Counted from the stretch's first letter, positions 1 to 9,004 are shown. The stretch: DNA of 64,000 nucleotides from Actinomycetales bacterium (GCA_016715285.1 JADKAO010000005.1:248001-312000), one strand, 5' to 3'. Notes: generated by a model from the letters alone, not told the origin. Program-made: numbers and translations.

Positions 1-55
1 CCTGCACAACCTGCACAACCCGCACGACCTGCACACGCACCACGCACGACCCGAA
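1..55. repeat. C/A-rich imperfect tandem repeats
   Basis: Short units of the type CTGCACAACC/CGCACGACC recur about five times ahead of the PTS gene. A similar tract follows that gene at 2259-2305. No protein is encoded here, and the rest of the leader to 169 shows no clear promoter. The role is unknown. Confidence 0.5.
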
Positions 56-169
56 CTCGATCCCCGCCGACTCTGACTTCTGATCCCGACTCTCGCCACG
101 GCATACGCACGGACCTGCTCGCTCAACCCCCCAACCGGCTGGAATACCCGCCGACTCGAAGGAGCACCG

Positions 170-760
170 ATGTCCCTCATCACCGAAGCGCAGGTCGTTC
201 TCGACCTCGCCGGTGCCGACCGCCATGAGGCCACGAGGACGCTCGCCGCGACCCTCGTGGACTCGGGTCGTTGCACCGACCTCGCCCAATTCGTCGCCGA
301 CGTCGCCAAGCGCGAGGAGACGATGGCCACCGGACTCCCCGGCGGCATCGGCATCCCGCATGCCCGCAGCGCGGCCATCACCGAGCCGTCGCTGGCCTTT
401 GGCCGGATCGCCGGCGGGCTCGACTGGGGCGCCAAGGACGGCCCGGCTGACCTCGTCTTCCTCATCGCGGCCCCCGAGGCTGGCGGCGACGCGCACATGC
501 AGATGCTGCCCAAGCTCGCCCGGGCGCTCATGAAGAAGGACTTCGTCGCGGCGCTCCGTGCGGCCACCACGAAGTCCGAGGTTGTCCGCCTCGTCAACGA
601 GGCTGTCTCCCTGGACCCAGCCCCTGCTGCCGCATCTGCTGCGCCTGCTCCTGCCGCCGCTGCGGGGCTGCGCCCCGCCAGCTCCGGCTGCCCCTGGCGT
701 CACGCCCCGCGCCTGGCGGCACCGCCCAGCCAGCTCGCGCGATGCGTTTCGTCGGTGTGA
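170..760 (+). CDS. fruA: PTS fructose-family EIIA domain (5' part of split fruA)
   Basis: This is the phosphocarrier EIIA domain of a fructose-type sugar permease. It accepts phosphate from HPr and passes it to EIIB. Residues 1-146 form a PTS_EIIA_2 domain with the phosphorylated histidine in GIPHARS (His64). An Ala/Pro-rich linker follows. The start has a good ribosome site (GAAGGAG). From about residue 166 the reading frame turns into nonsense (LRPASSGCPW) and stops at 760, while the EIIB domain continues in another frame. The usual actinobacterial protein is one EIIABC chain of about 700 residues; the two pieces here add up to that. Either a true frameshift, a sequencing error or two separate proteins could explain it. 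No fruK or fruR is visible; they may lie upstream. Confidence 0.85.
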   Translation: MSLITEAQVVLDLAGADRHEATRTLAATLVDSGRCTDLAQFVADVAKREETMATGLPGGIGIPHARSAAITEPSLAFGRIAGGLDWGAKDGPADLVFLIAAPEAGGDAHMQMLPKLARALMKKDFVAALRAATTKSEVVRLVNEAVSLDPAPAAASAAPAPAAAAGLRPASSGCPWRHAPRLAAPPSQLARCVSSV

Positions 761-2253
761 CCTCGTGCCCCACCGGGATCGCCCACACCTACATGGCTGC
801 CGAGGCGCTCGAAGCCGCTGCCAAGGCCGCTGGCCACTCGATCACCGTTGAGACCCAGGGTTCTGCTGGCTCGACGCCGATCAGCCAGGCCGAGATCAAC
901 GCCGCTGACGCGGTGATCTTTGCCCACGACCTGCCGGTCAAGGACGCCGCGAGGTTCGCGGGCAAGCCGACGATCGACGTCGGGGTCAAGAAGGCCATCT
1001 CGGACGGTCCGGCGCTCGTCGCTCAGGCCGTTGCTGCAGCCCAGTCGTTCGCGTCGGACCCGGCCGCCCGGGAGCGCGCCGAGCACGCCGCCGCTGCTGC
1101 TGCCGCCGCTCCTGCCGCCGCCACCCAGAGCACGGGAACCAAGCTGCGCACGTGGCTCATGACCGGTGTCTCCTACATGATCCCGTTCGTCGCTGCCGGC
1201 GGCATCCTCATCGCCCTCGGCTTCATGCTCGCCCAGGTCGCGCTTGGCCAGAACGGCGCCGTCGACATCGTGAAGTACGGCATCACCGCCAAGGACCCGG
1301 CCTTCAGCCTCATGGACAGCTTCAACCCGCTGTCATTGACGCACTGGGCTGCGCTCTTGTTCGTCATCGGTGCGGCCGCCTTCGGCTTCCTCGTGCCGAT
1401 CCTCTCGGGCTACATCGCCTACGCGATCGCCGACCGCCCGGGCCTCGTCCCCGGCATCGTCGGCGGTTCGATCTCGGCGACCATGGGCGCCGGCTTCCTC
1501 GGTGGTCTCGTGACCGGTCTGCTCGGTGGCTTCATCGCCAAGTGGGTCTCGGGCTGGAAGGTCTCCAAGGGCGTCCGCGGGGTCATGCCGGTCGTGGTCA
1601 TCCCACTGGTCTCCACGCTCATCACGGCAGGGTTGTTCATCACGATCCTTGGTCGCCCGATCAAGGCCCTCATGGACGCACTCACCAACGGACTCAACAG
1701 CCTGGGCGTTGGCGGCGGCATCATCCTCGGCCTCATCGTCGGCGCGATGATGGGCTTCGACCTCGGTGGCCCGGTCAACAAGGTCGCCTACACCTTCGGC
1801 ACCACTGGCCTCGCCGCTGCAGGCACCGCTCTCGACGCCCCGCAGCTCAAGGTCATGGCAGCCGTGATGGCCGCTGGAATGGTCGCCCCGCTCGGCCTCG
1901 CCCTCGCCACCACCCTCCGCCCGAAGCTCTTCAACGAGGTTGAGCAGGAGAACGGTAAGGCTGCATGGCTCCTCGGAGCATCGTTCATCTCCGAAGGCGC
2001 CATCCCGTTTGCCGCTGCTGACCCGGCTCGCATCATCGCCAGCTCGGTCGTCGGCTCCGCGATCACCGGGGCCCTCTCGATGGCCTTCGGCGCCTCGCTC
2101 CGCGCTCCGCACGGTGGCATCTGGGTGCTCCCGCTCATGGGCAACATCATCGGCTTCGTCATCGCCCTCGCAGTCGGTGTCGTCGTCATGGCGGGCTTGG
2201 TCATCGTCCTCAAGGGCAGCAACCGCGCCAACCCCGCGGCCGTCACCGCCTGA
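742..2253 (+). CDS. fruA: PTS fructose-family EIIBC component
   Basis: This membrane permease takes up and phosphorylates a fructose-like sugar. EIIB is at residues 1-100, with the phospho-cysteine in VTSCPTGIAHT (Cys9). A linker at about 110-135 leads to the EIIC membrane domain with about eight hydrophobic segments and the signature FDLGGPVNKVAY. The ATG at 742 has no clear ribosome site and overlaps the EIIA frame by 19 bases. In the same frame upstream of the ATG a linker-like stretch (APGGTAQPARA) can be read, which argues that the native protein is continuous with EIIA and that this ATG is not the real start. Confidence 0.9.
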   Translation: MRFVGVTSCPTGIAHTYMAAEALEAAAKAAGHSITVETQGSAGSTPISQAEINAADAVIFAHDLPVKDAARFAGKPTIDVGVKKAISDGPALVAQAVAAAQSFASDPAARERAEHAAAAAAAAPAAATQSTGTKLRTWLMTGVSYMIPFVAAGGILIALGFMLAQVALGQNGAVDIVKYGITAKDPAFSLMDSFNPLSLTHWAALLFVIGAAAFGFLVPILSGYIAYAIADRPGLVPGIVGGSISATMGAGFLGGLVTGLLGGFIAKWVSGWKVSKGVRGVMPVVVIPLVSTLITAGLFITILGRPIKALMDALTNGLNSLGVGGGIILGLIVGAMMGFDLGGPVNKVAYTFGTTGLAAAGTALDAPQLKVMAAVMAAGMVAPLGLALATTLRPKLFNEVEQENGKAAWLLGASFISEGAIPFAAADPARIIASSVVGSAITGALSMAFGASLRAPHGGIWVLPLMGNIIGFVIALAVGVVVMAGLVIVLKGSNRANPAAVTA

Positions 2254-2258
2254 TTGAG

Positions 2259-2305
2259 CACCGCAGCACCACGCACCACGCACCACGCACTACGCACCAC
2301 CGCAC
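2259..2305. repeat. CGCACCA-type tandem repeat downstream of fruA
   Basis: About five imperfect copies of GCACCAC follow the fruA stop codon. They resemble the tract at 1-55 before the gene. No function is evident. Confidence 0.5.
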
Positions 2306-2336
2306 AGCAGATCGACCGCTCCACCAGCTCGGTGGT

Positions 2337-2365
2337 CTGGTACCCGCACTCAGTGCGGGTACCAG
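2337..2365. promoter_or_regulatory. Perfect 14-bp inverted repeat upstream of ptsH
   Basis: CTGGTACCCGCACT is followed by one C and then its exact complement AGTGCGGGTACCAG. It ends 46 bases before the ptsH ATG and begins 83 bases after the fruA stop. There is no T-run, so it is either a regulator binding site, an mRNA stem or an unusual terminator. A copy of the GTATGCCG octamer follows at 2371. Confidence 0.6.
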
Positions 2366-2411
2366 ACACACGGCATACCCTGCACTGAACCGACCGAAAG
2401 GAACCCATCCC

Positions 2412-2681
2412 ATGGCAACCCGCACCGTGACCATCGCCTCCTCCGTGGGGCTGCACGCTCGACCGGCCTCGATGTTTGTCCAGGCTGCCAGCGACACCGG
2501 CCTCGACGTCGAAATCGGCCGCCCCGGCGAGGAATCCGTCGACGCGACGAGCATCCTCGGCGTCATGGCGCTCGGCGCCAAGCACGGCGAAGAGGTCGTC
2601 CTGACCGCTGAAGGCGACGGTGCCGACGAGGCGCTCGACTCGCTCGTCGCGCTTCTGTCACGCGACCTCGACGCCGAATAA
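2412..2681 (+). CDS. ptsH: Phosphocarrier protein HPr
   Basis: HPr carries phosphate from enzyme I to the EIIA domains in the cytoplasm. At 89 residues it has the normal family length. The active histidine is His15 in SVGLHARPAS. The region ATSILGVMAL (residues 45-54) holds Ser47, equivalent to the regulatory serine of Gram-positive HPr; whether it is phosphorylated here is not known. The start is supported by a GAAAGGAA ribosome site. It sits between fruA and ptsI in the same direction. Confidence 0.96.
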   Translation: MATRTVTIASSVGLHARPASMFVQAASDTGLDVEIGRPGEESVDATSILGVMALGAKHGEEVVLTAEGDGADEALDSLVALLSRDLDAE

Positions 2682-2742
2682 GGCACCCGGCGCAGCAGGC
2701 GCTCAACACGCCCGCCGCACCACCGCATGACCCTTGCAGGGA

Positions 2743-2772
2743 GGGGCCGGACCGGCATACCGGCTCGGCCCC
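2743..2772 (+). terminator. Hairpin between ptsH and ptsI
   Basis: GGGGCCG at 2743-2749 pairs with CGGCCCC at 2766-2772, and the loop contains the small palindrome CCGGCATACCGG. There is no T-tract, so it may be a weak terminator or an mRNA stabiliser that sets the ptsH:ptsI ratio. It contains one copy of the dispersed octamer. Confidence 0.45.
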
Positions 2773-2806
2773 TTCCTCGCTACCCGGCCCCTGAAGGAGT
2801 TCATCC

Positions 2807-4492
2807 ATGTCGAATCCCACCGAAACCCCGCGCGGCATCGGCGTGAGCCCCGGGGCCGCAGTCGGCCCCGTCGTCCAAGTGCGCGGCCCGGTCCGCCCGC
2901 CGGACAACGAGCCCGCCCCAGCCGACCCCGCCGCTGAGCACGTCCGCATCAAGGAAGCCTTCGAGTCGGTCGCCCGCACGCTCGAGGAGCGCGCCGCACT
3001 CGCCGACGAGACCGCCCAGCAAATCCTCACCGCGACCGCGCTCATCGCCCGCGACAAGGGCCTGCAGAAGGCGATCGGCAAGGAACTCGCGGCCGGCAAG
3101 GGCCCGACCACCGCCGTCACCGCCGCAGTCCAGACGTATGCCGCGCAGTTCGAAGCGCTCGGAGGGTATTTCGCCGAGCGGGTCACCGACCTCAAAGACG
3201 TGCGTAACCGCGCCGTCGCGCGCCTGCTGGGCAAGGAGGACCCGGGAGTGCCGGAGTTCGACGTGCCGAGCGTCATCGTCGCTCACGACCTCGCGCCCGC
3301 GGAGACCGCGACCCTCAACCCCTCGATGGTCCGCGCGATCATCACCGAAGCCGGCGGCCGCACGAGCCACACCGCGATCCTCGCCGCCCAGATGGGCATC
3401 CCCGCCGTCGTGCAACTCGCGGGGGCGACCGCGATCGCCGCGGGCACAATGGTCGCCGTCGACGGTGACTCCGGCGAAGTGACCATCGACCCGAGCGCGG
3501 AATACCAGCGCGACATCATCGGCAAGCGCGAACGCCGCCGGGCGGCCCTCGCCGGGTCGGCTGGGCCGGGACGCACCAAGGACGGTTACCCCGTCATGCT
3601 TCTGGCCAACATCGGCGGCGTCGAGGACGCCGTGAGCGCTGCGTCGCAGGACGTCGAGGGTGTCGGGCTCTTCCGCACCGAGTTCGTCTTCTTGAGCCGT
3701 GACACCGCGCCGACGCTGGCCGAGCAGACCGAGATCTACACGAAGGTGTTCGAGCCGTTTGGCTCGCGCCGGGTCGTCGTGCGGACCCTCGACGCGGGGG
3801 CTGACAAGCCACTCGCCTTCGCCGACCTCGGACCGGAAGAGAACCCGGCGCTGGGCAAGCGTGGGCTGCGCCTGTCGGCACTGCGGCCGGACCTGCTCGA
3901 CGTGCAGCTGGAGGCGCTGGGGGTGGCCGCGAAGGCGACTGCGGCGGAGGTCAAGGTCATGGCTCCCATGGTCGCCACTGCTGAAGAGGCCGCCTGGTTC
4001 GCCCGCCGCGTTCGCGAGAACGGGCTCCCCTCGGTCGGCGTCATGATCGAGGTGCCTGGCGCCGCGATTGCTGCCCGGCATGTCATGGCGGAGGTCGACT
4101 TCGGCAGCCTCGGCACCAACGACCTCGCGCAATACACGATGGCCGCCGACCGCATGGAAGGCACGCTGTCAGACCTCCTCGACCCGTGGCAGCCCGCGGT
4201 CCTCGGTCTCATTGGGACCGCGTGCGAGGGCGCCAAGGTGGCCGGCAAACCGATGGGGGTATGCGGTGAAGCTGGTGGCGATGCCCTGCTGGCTTTGGTG
4301 CTGGCCGGCTTGGGTGTGAGCAGCCTGTCGATGGCGCCGTCCAAGGTGTCGATCGTGCGGTACGCCCTCGGGTTGCACACGATGGCGACCTGCCACGGGA
4401 TGGCGACCGCGGCGCTGGACGCCCGGACCGCGACCGACGCCCGCAACGCCGTCCTCGCGCTCGCTCACGAGGACCTGACGGCGCTGCTCTGA
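2807..4492 (+). CDS. ptsI: PTS enzyme I (phosphoenolpyruvate-protein phosphotransferase)
   Basis: Enzyme I takes phosphate from phosphoenolpyruvate and gives it to HPr. The chain has 561 residues, normal for the family. The N-terminal HPr-binding helices are at about 45-140, the phosphohistidine domain has His188 in GGRTSHTAIL, and the C-terminal barrel contains the PEP-site stretch GLFRTEFVFL and the late motif GVCGEAGGD with the conserved cysteine. The ATG has a GAAGGAG ribosome site. It closes the PTS operon. Confidence 0.96.
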   Translation: MSNPTETPRGIGVSPGAAVGPVVQVRGPVRPPDNEPAPADPAAEHVRIKEAFESVARTLEERAALADETAQQILTATALIARDKGLQKAIGKELAAGKGPTTAVTAAVQTYAAQFEALGGYFAERVTDLKDVRNRAVARLLGKEDPGVPEFDVPSVIVAHDLAPAETATLNPSMVRAIITEAGGRTSHTAILAAQMGIPAVVQLAGATAIAAGTMVAVDGDSGEVTIDPSAEYQRDIIGKRERRRAALAGSAGPGRTKDGYPVMLLANIGGVEDAVSAASQDVEGVGLFRTEFVFLSRDTAPTLAEQTEIYTKVFEPFGSRRVVVRTLDAGADKPLAFADLGPEENPALGKRGLRLSALRPDLLDVQLEALGVAAKATAAEVKVMAPMVATAEEAAWFARRVRENGLPSVGVMIEVPGAAIAARHVMAEVDFGSLGTNDLAQYTMAADRMEGTLSDLLDPWQPAVLGLIGTACEGAKVAGKPMGVCGEAGGDALLALVLAGLGVSSLSMAPSKVSIVRYALGLHTMATCHGMATAALDARTATDARNAVLALAHEDLTALL

Positions 4493-4549
4493 GACGCGCG
4501 CGGCCTCGGACGGCATACCGGCTGGCGACCCGATTGGAGGCAGGTCGCC

Positions 4550-5866
4550 ATGTCGACGCGGATGCCGTCCGGGGTTGTTGTGCCCGCTGAGGTCCCCGCG
4601 CGCTCGGCAAGAAAAGCCTCCGCTTCCGGCGAAAAGGCGCGCTGCCCGGCATACCCTGAATTGGTGGAATTCACCCAAGACGAGGGGTATGCCGGCCCGC
4701 TTGCTGGAGTGCGGGTGGTCGAGTTCGCGGGGATTGGTCCGGGGCCCTTTGCGGGGCTCGTGCTTGCCGATCTCGGGGCCGAGGTCATCGGTGTCGACCG
4801 TCCGGGCGGGACGGGTCCGTTCGACGTGCCGGTCCTGCGGCGCGGCCGCCGGTCGATCGCGCTCGACCTCAAATCCGACCTCGGGCGCGAGGCCGCGCTG
4901 GATCTCGCGGCGAGTGCTGACCTGCTCATCGAGCCCTACCGACCGGGCGTCATGGAGCGTCTCGGGTTGGGGCCAGACGAATGCCTCGCGCGCAACCCCA
5001 GGTTGACTTATGGGCGGATGACCGGATGGGGGCAGCACGGGCCGATGGCACCGTATGCGGGCCACGACCTCACGTATACCGCGTTGTCTGGGCTGCTCTC
5101 GACGGTCGTCCGCGATGCACGTGATGGCAGCTCGCCGCGGCCCGTGCTGCCCGGTCCCTACCTCGGGGACGTCGCGGGTGGCGCGCTGCTGCTCGTCATC
5201 GGACTCCTCGCGGCGCTGCATGAGGCGACTCAGACCGGCCATGGTCAGGTCATCGACGCCGCGATCGCCGATGGCGCCTCCTATCTGTCGACCTTCACCC
5301 ACGCCCTCGACCGGGCCGGACTGTGGGGGCAGCGACCAGGCAACAACGTGTTGGACACGGGGGCGCCGTTCTACGAGGTCTATGAATGCGCAGACGGTCG
5401 CCACCTCGCGGTCGGTCCGCTGGAGCCCCACTTCTACGCCGAGTTGCTGCGATTGTTGGACCTCGACCTGCCCGAAACTGACCCGCGCCATCCGCGTCAC
5501 CAGTTTGACCAGAGCCGCTGGCCGGAGGCAAAGCTGCTGTGGGAGAAGCTTTTTAAGACCCGGACGCGCGACGAGTGGAGCGCGCTGCTCGAGCAAACCG
5601 ACGCCTGTGTGGCGCCCGTCTTGGGCTTTGACGAAGCCCGGCACCACCCCCACTTCGTCGCGCGGACGGCATACCGCAGCGTGGGGGGCGAGGAGCTGCC
5701 GGTGCCCGCTCCCCGCTTCGGCGACGCTGGCGAACAACCCCGTCCAGTCGACCCCGTGAGCGCGCCCGTTGCGCCCGGCACTGACAGTGACGCGATTCTG
5801 ACCGAGCTCGGCTGGAGCATTGCGAAAATCGCCGCGGCGCGAGAGCAACGGGCGGTTAGCGGATAG
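4550..5866 (+). CDS. CaiB/BaiF family CoA-transferase (class III)
   Basis: The protein resembles alpha-methylacyl-CoA racemase and other class III CoA-transferases, which move or epimerise acyl-CoA esters through an aspartyl-CoA intermediate. The family block GPLAGVRVVEFAGIGPGPFA begins near residue 46, and the catalytic aspartate lies in GHDLTYTALSG. The ATG at 4550 has a GGAGG site nine bases upstream but adds about 38 residues not typical of the family; GTG at 4664 is an alternative start. Two inverted octamer copies (4647 and 4687) flank that GTG. The substrate cannot be told from sequence. Confidence 0.9.
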   Translation: MSTRMPSGVVVPAEVPARSARKASASGEKARCPAYPELVEFTQDEGYAGPLAGVRVVEFAGIGPGPFAGLVLADLGAEVIGVDRPGGTGPFDVPVLRRGRRSIALDLKSDLGREAALDLAASADLLIEPYRPGVMERLGLGPDECLARNPRLTYGRMTGWGQHGPMAPYAGHDLTYTALSGLLSTVVRDARDGSSPRPVLPGPYLGDVAGGALLLVIGLLAALHEATQTGHGQVIDAAIADGASYLSTFTHALDRAGLWGQRPGNNVLDTGAPFYEVYECADGRHLAVGPLEPHFYAELLRLLDLDLPETDPRHPRHQFDQSRWPEAKLLWEKLFKTRTRDEWSALLEQTDACVAPVLGFDEARHHPHFVARTAYRSVGGEELPVPAPRFGDAGEQPRPVDPVSAPVAPGTDSDAILTELGWSIAKIAAAREQRAVSG

Positions 5867-5963
5867 GCGAACTTTGCCCTCCTTCCCCATACCATGGACG
5901 CCGAGGCGCCGTGTTCTGCGGCGGTGTAGGGGCCTCGCGTCGGGACAAGGATCGCGTGACACG

Positions 5964-7865
5964 ATGAGCAAGCCTGTGCAGCAGCTGGACCGCGTCGTCA
6001 TCCGGTTCGCGGGCGACTCCGGCGACGGGATGCAACTCACCGGAGACCGCTTCACGTCGGACTCGGCCTTCCACGGCAACGACCTCGCGACACTGCCCAA
6101 CTTCCCCGCCGAGATCCGCGCTCCTCAGGGCACCCTGCCTGGGGTGTCGAGCTTCCAGCTCCACTTCGCCGACCACGACGTGCTCACCCCCGGCGACGAG
6201 CCCGACGTCCTTGTCGCGATGAATCCCGCTGCGCTGAAGGCAAACCTGCGCGACGTCCCGCGCGGCGCCACGATCATCGTCGACACCGACGAGTTCTCCC
6301 GGCGCAACTTGGGCAAGGTCGGGTATGCCGTGTCGCCCCTCGAAGACGGAACCCTTGAGTCCTTCCATGTCCACGCTTTGCCGCTGACGTCGATGACCGT
6401 CGATGCGCTGGCCAACTATGACTTGTCGCGCAAGGACAAAGAACGCGCCAAGAACATGTTCGCGCTGGGGCTGTTGTCATGGCTGTACACGCGGCCTCTC
6501 GAAGCGACAGAAGGCTTCTTGCGCAGCAAGTTTGCGACCAAGCCAGAGATTTTGGCGGCCAATATCACCGCGTTGCACGCCGGCGTCCACTACGGCGAGA
6601 CGACCGAGGATTTTGCGCATACCTACAAGATCGCGCCGGCTGTGATGGCGCCGGGGCGCTATCGCAATGTCACCGGCAACACCGCGCTCGCCTATGGCCT
6701 GGTCGCGGGGGCACATCAAGCCAACTTGGCTCTCCTGCTGGGGAGTTACCCGATCACCCCGGCCTCAGACATCTTGCACGTACTGTCGGGACTCAAGCGC
6801 TTTGGCGTCACCACGGTCCAGGCCGAGGATGAGATTGCCGGGGTCGGGATCGCCCTGGGTGCGTCCTTTGGCGGGGCGCTCGGGGTCACGACGACCTCGG
6901 GTCCGGGCCTCGCGCTCAAGGCCGAGACCATCGGCCTTGCCGTCTCACTTGAGCTTCCGCTCGTGGTCGTCGATGTCCAGCGTGGCGGCCCCTCCACGGG
7001 TCTGCCCACCAAGACCGAGCAGGCCGACCTCCTGCAAGCGCTGTTCGGCCGCAACGGCGAGTCCCCCGTGCCGGTCATCGCGCCGCAATCACCGGTCGAC
7101 TGCTTTGACGCGGCCATCGAAGCGGTGCGGATCGCCACGGCATACCGGACGCCGGTCATCCTGCTCTCCGACGGTTACCTCGCCAACGGGTCCGAGCCGT
7201 GGCGGCTCCCCCACGTCGACGATTTGCCCGATCTCACCGTCGACTTCGCGACCGAACCCAATGGCACCGACCCCGATGGCAAGCCGGTCTTCCACCCCTA
7301 TCTGCGTGACCCAGAGACGCTGGCGCGCGCGTGGGCTATCCCTGGCACGCCCGGTCTGGAGCACCGCATCGGCGGCATCGAAAAGGCCGATGTCACCGGA
7401 GTCATCTCCTATGACCCGGACAACCACCAGCGGATGACCGACCTGCGTGACGCCAAGGTCAAGGGCATCGCCGCGACCATCCCACCGATTGAGGTCGACG
7501 ACCCGACCGGCGACGCGCGCGTCCTCGTCCTCGGGTGGGGGTCGACCTACGGGCCGATCTATGCGGCGAGCCGTGTCGTCCGTCGGCATGGCATGTCGGT
7601 TGCGCGGGCTCATCTGCGCCACCTCAACCCCTTCCCGAGCAACCTCGGCGAGGTGCTGCGCAGCTACGACCGCGTCATCGTGCCCGAGATGAACCTCGGC
7701 CAGCTCGCGATGCTCCTACGGGCGGCCTACCTCGTGGACATCACGTCCTACACCGCGGTGCGCGGGCTGCCTTTCACCGCCGGCGAACTCGCCGATGTCA
7801 TCACCGAAGCCGTGCTGGCGTCCAACCCCGCACGCCACTCAGCTGCGACGGAGGCCCAGAAGTGA
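5964..7865 (+). CDS. korA: 2-oxoglutarate:ferredoxin oxidoreductase, alpha (fused gamma-alpha) subunit
   Basis: With KorB this enzyme converts 2-oxoglutarate and CoA to succinyl-CoA, CO2 and reduced ferredoxin. The first 190 residues or so are the gamma domain (RFAGDSGDGMQLTG), followed by the alpha domain with GSYPITPASDIL and QRGGPSTGLPTKTEQ, both usual for this family. I chose the ATG at 5964, which begins MSKPVQQLD; the longer reading from 5820 lies inside the previous gene. The protein has 633 residues. Its stop overlaps the korB start by four bases, so the two are translationally coupled. Confidence 0.93.
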   Translation: MSKPVQQLDRVVIRFAGDSGDGMQLTGDRFTSDSAFHGNDLATLPNFPAEIRAPQGTLPGVSSFQLHFADHDVLTPGDEPDVLVAMNPAALKANLRDVPRGATIIVDTDEFSRRNLGKVGYAVSPLEDGTLESFHVHALPLTSMTVDALANYDLSRKDKERAKNMFALGLLSWLYTRPLEATEGFLRSKFATKPEILAANITALHAGVHYGETTEDFAHTYKIAPAVMAPGRYRNVTGNTALAYGLVAGAHQANLALLLGSYPITPASDILHVLSGLKRFGVTTVQAEDEIAGVGIALGASFGGALGVTTTSGPGLALKAETIGLAVSLELPLVVVDVQRGGPSTGLPTKTEQADLLQALFGRNGESPVPVIAPQSPVDCFDAAIEAVRIATAYRTPVILLSDGYLANGSEPWRLPHVDDLPDLTVDFATEPNGTDPDGKPVFHPYLRDPETLARAWAIPGTPGLEHRIGGIEKADVTGVISYDPDNHQRMTDLRDAKVKGIAATIPPIEVDDPTGDARVLVLGWGSTYGPIYAASRVVRRHGMSVARAHLRHLNPFPSNLGEVLRSYDRVIVPEMNLGQLAMLLRAAYLVDITSYTAVRGLPFTAGELADVITEAVLASNPARHSAATEAQK

Positions 7866-9004
7866 AGCTCGACCGGCCCGACCTCACCTCCTCAAGCAGC
7901 GCGAGTATGCCGTCCGCGCACGGTGCCGCCAGCGCGCACGGCGGGCACGGCGCACTCAGTGGCGCCGCCTTGGTGCCTTCGCTGCAGCCTGGAATCTCGT
8001 TGAACCGCAAGGACTTTACGTCCGATCAGGAGGTGCGCTGGTGCCCCGGGTGCGGGGACTACGCGATCCTCGCGACGATGCAGGGGTTCCTGCCCGAGCT
8101 CGGACTGCGGCGCGAAAATATCGTGTTTGTGTCGGGGATTGGGTGCTCGTCGCGGTTCCCGTATTACCTCGACACCTACGGTCTGCACTCGATCCACGGC
8201 CGGGCGCCGTCGATCGCGACCGGCCTGGTCACCGCCCGCCCAGACCTCTCGGTGTGGGTCATCACCGGTGATGGAGATGCGCTGTCGATTGGTGGCAACC
8301 ACCTCATCCACGCGCTGCGCCGCAATGTCAACCTCACCATCCTGTTGTTCAACAACGAGATCTATGGGCTGACCAAGGGGCAGTACTCCCCCACGTCGCG
8401 TCAGGGCAAGGTCACCAAGTCCTCCCCGCTCGGGTCAGTGGACACACCGTTCAACCCCGTGTCGCTTGCCCTCGGCGCCGAGGCCACCTTTGTCGCGCGG
8501 ACGATGGACTCCGACCGCGCGCACCTGTCGGCCACCTTGCGTGCCGCCGCGGCTCACCGGGGCTCAGCGCTGGTCGAGATCTACCAAAACTGCCCGATCT
8601 TCAACGACGGCGCCTTTGAGGTTCTCAAGGACCGGACCGAAGCGGAGGCTCGGATCTTCCACCTCGTCGACGGCGAGCCCGTGGCTGCCGGTGACCAGGT
8701 CGTCGTCCGCGACGATATGGGACACCTGCGCGTGGTCGCGCGCGACGACGCCGACTCGGACCGGATCGTCATTCACGACCCCTCGTCCGAGGACACCTCA
8801 CTAGCATTCGCCCTCTCCCGCCTGTCGGAGTCGACCCTGTCGCACGTCCCGATGGGGGTCTTCCGGAAGGTGAACCGGCCGGCATACGACGACCTCGTGC
8901 GGGCTCAGGTGGACGCTGCGGTCAACCAAGCTGGCGGGCCGGCGAGCGATGCCGACCTCGACGCTTTGCTGGCTGGCCGAGACACCTGGATCGTCGGCGG
9001 GTGA
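7862..9004 (+). CDS. korB: 2-oxoglutarate:ferredoxin oxidoreductase, beta subunit
   Basis: This 380-residue subunit binds thiamine diphosphate and an iron-sulfur cluster. Cys61 and Cys64 lie in RWCPGCGDYAIL and another cysteine is at 95 (GIGCSSR). The thiamine diphosphate motif is GDGDALSIGGNH (136-147), followed by LLFNNEIYGLTKGQ. The GTG start overlaps the korA stop (GTGA). The Ser/Ala/Gly-rich first 40 residues are probably disordered. The rarD-like gene starts inside its stop codon. Confidence 0.93.
   Translation: MKLDRPDLTSSSSASMPSAHGAASAHGGHGALSGAALVPSLQPGISLNRKDFTSDQEVRWCPGCGDYAILATMQGFLPELGLRRENIVFVSGIGCSSRFPYYLDTYGLHSIHGRAPSIATGLVTARPDLSVWVITGDGDALSIGGNHLIHALRRNVNLTILLFNNEIYGLTKGQYSPTSRQGKVTKSSPLGSVDTPFNPVSLALGAEATFVARTMDSDRAHLSATLRAAAAHRGSALVEIYQNCPIFNDGAFEVLKDRTEAEARIFHLVDGEPVAAGDQVVVRDDMGHLRVVARDDADSDRIVIHDPSSEDTSLAFALSRLSESTLSHVPMGVFRKVNRPAYDDLVRAQVDAAVNQAGGPASDADLDALLAGRDTWIVGG

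Noticed and set aside
1333..2286. 317-codon minus-strand frame opposite fruA
   Set aside because: Low-complexity acidic antisense product of the EIIC coding region.
4169..6100. 643-codon minus-strand frame across ptsI, the CoA-transferase and korA
   Set aside because: It is the shadow of clear plus-strand genes and crosses several of them.
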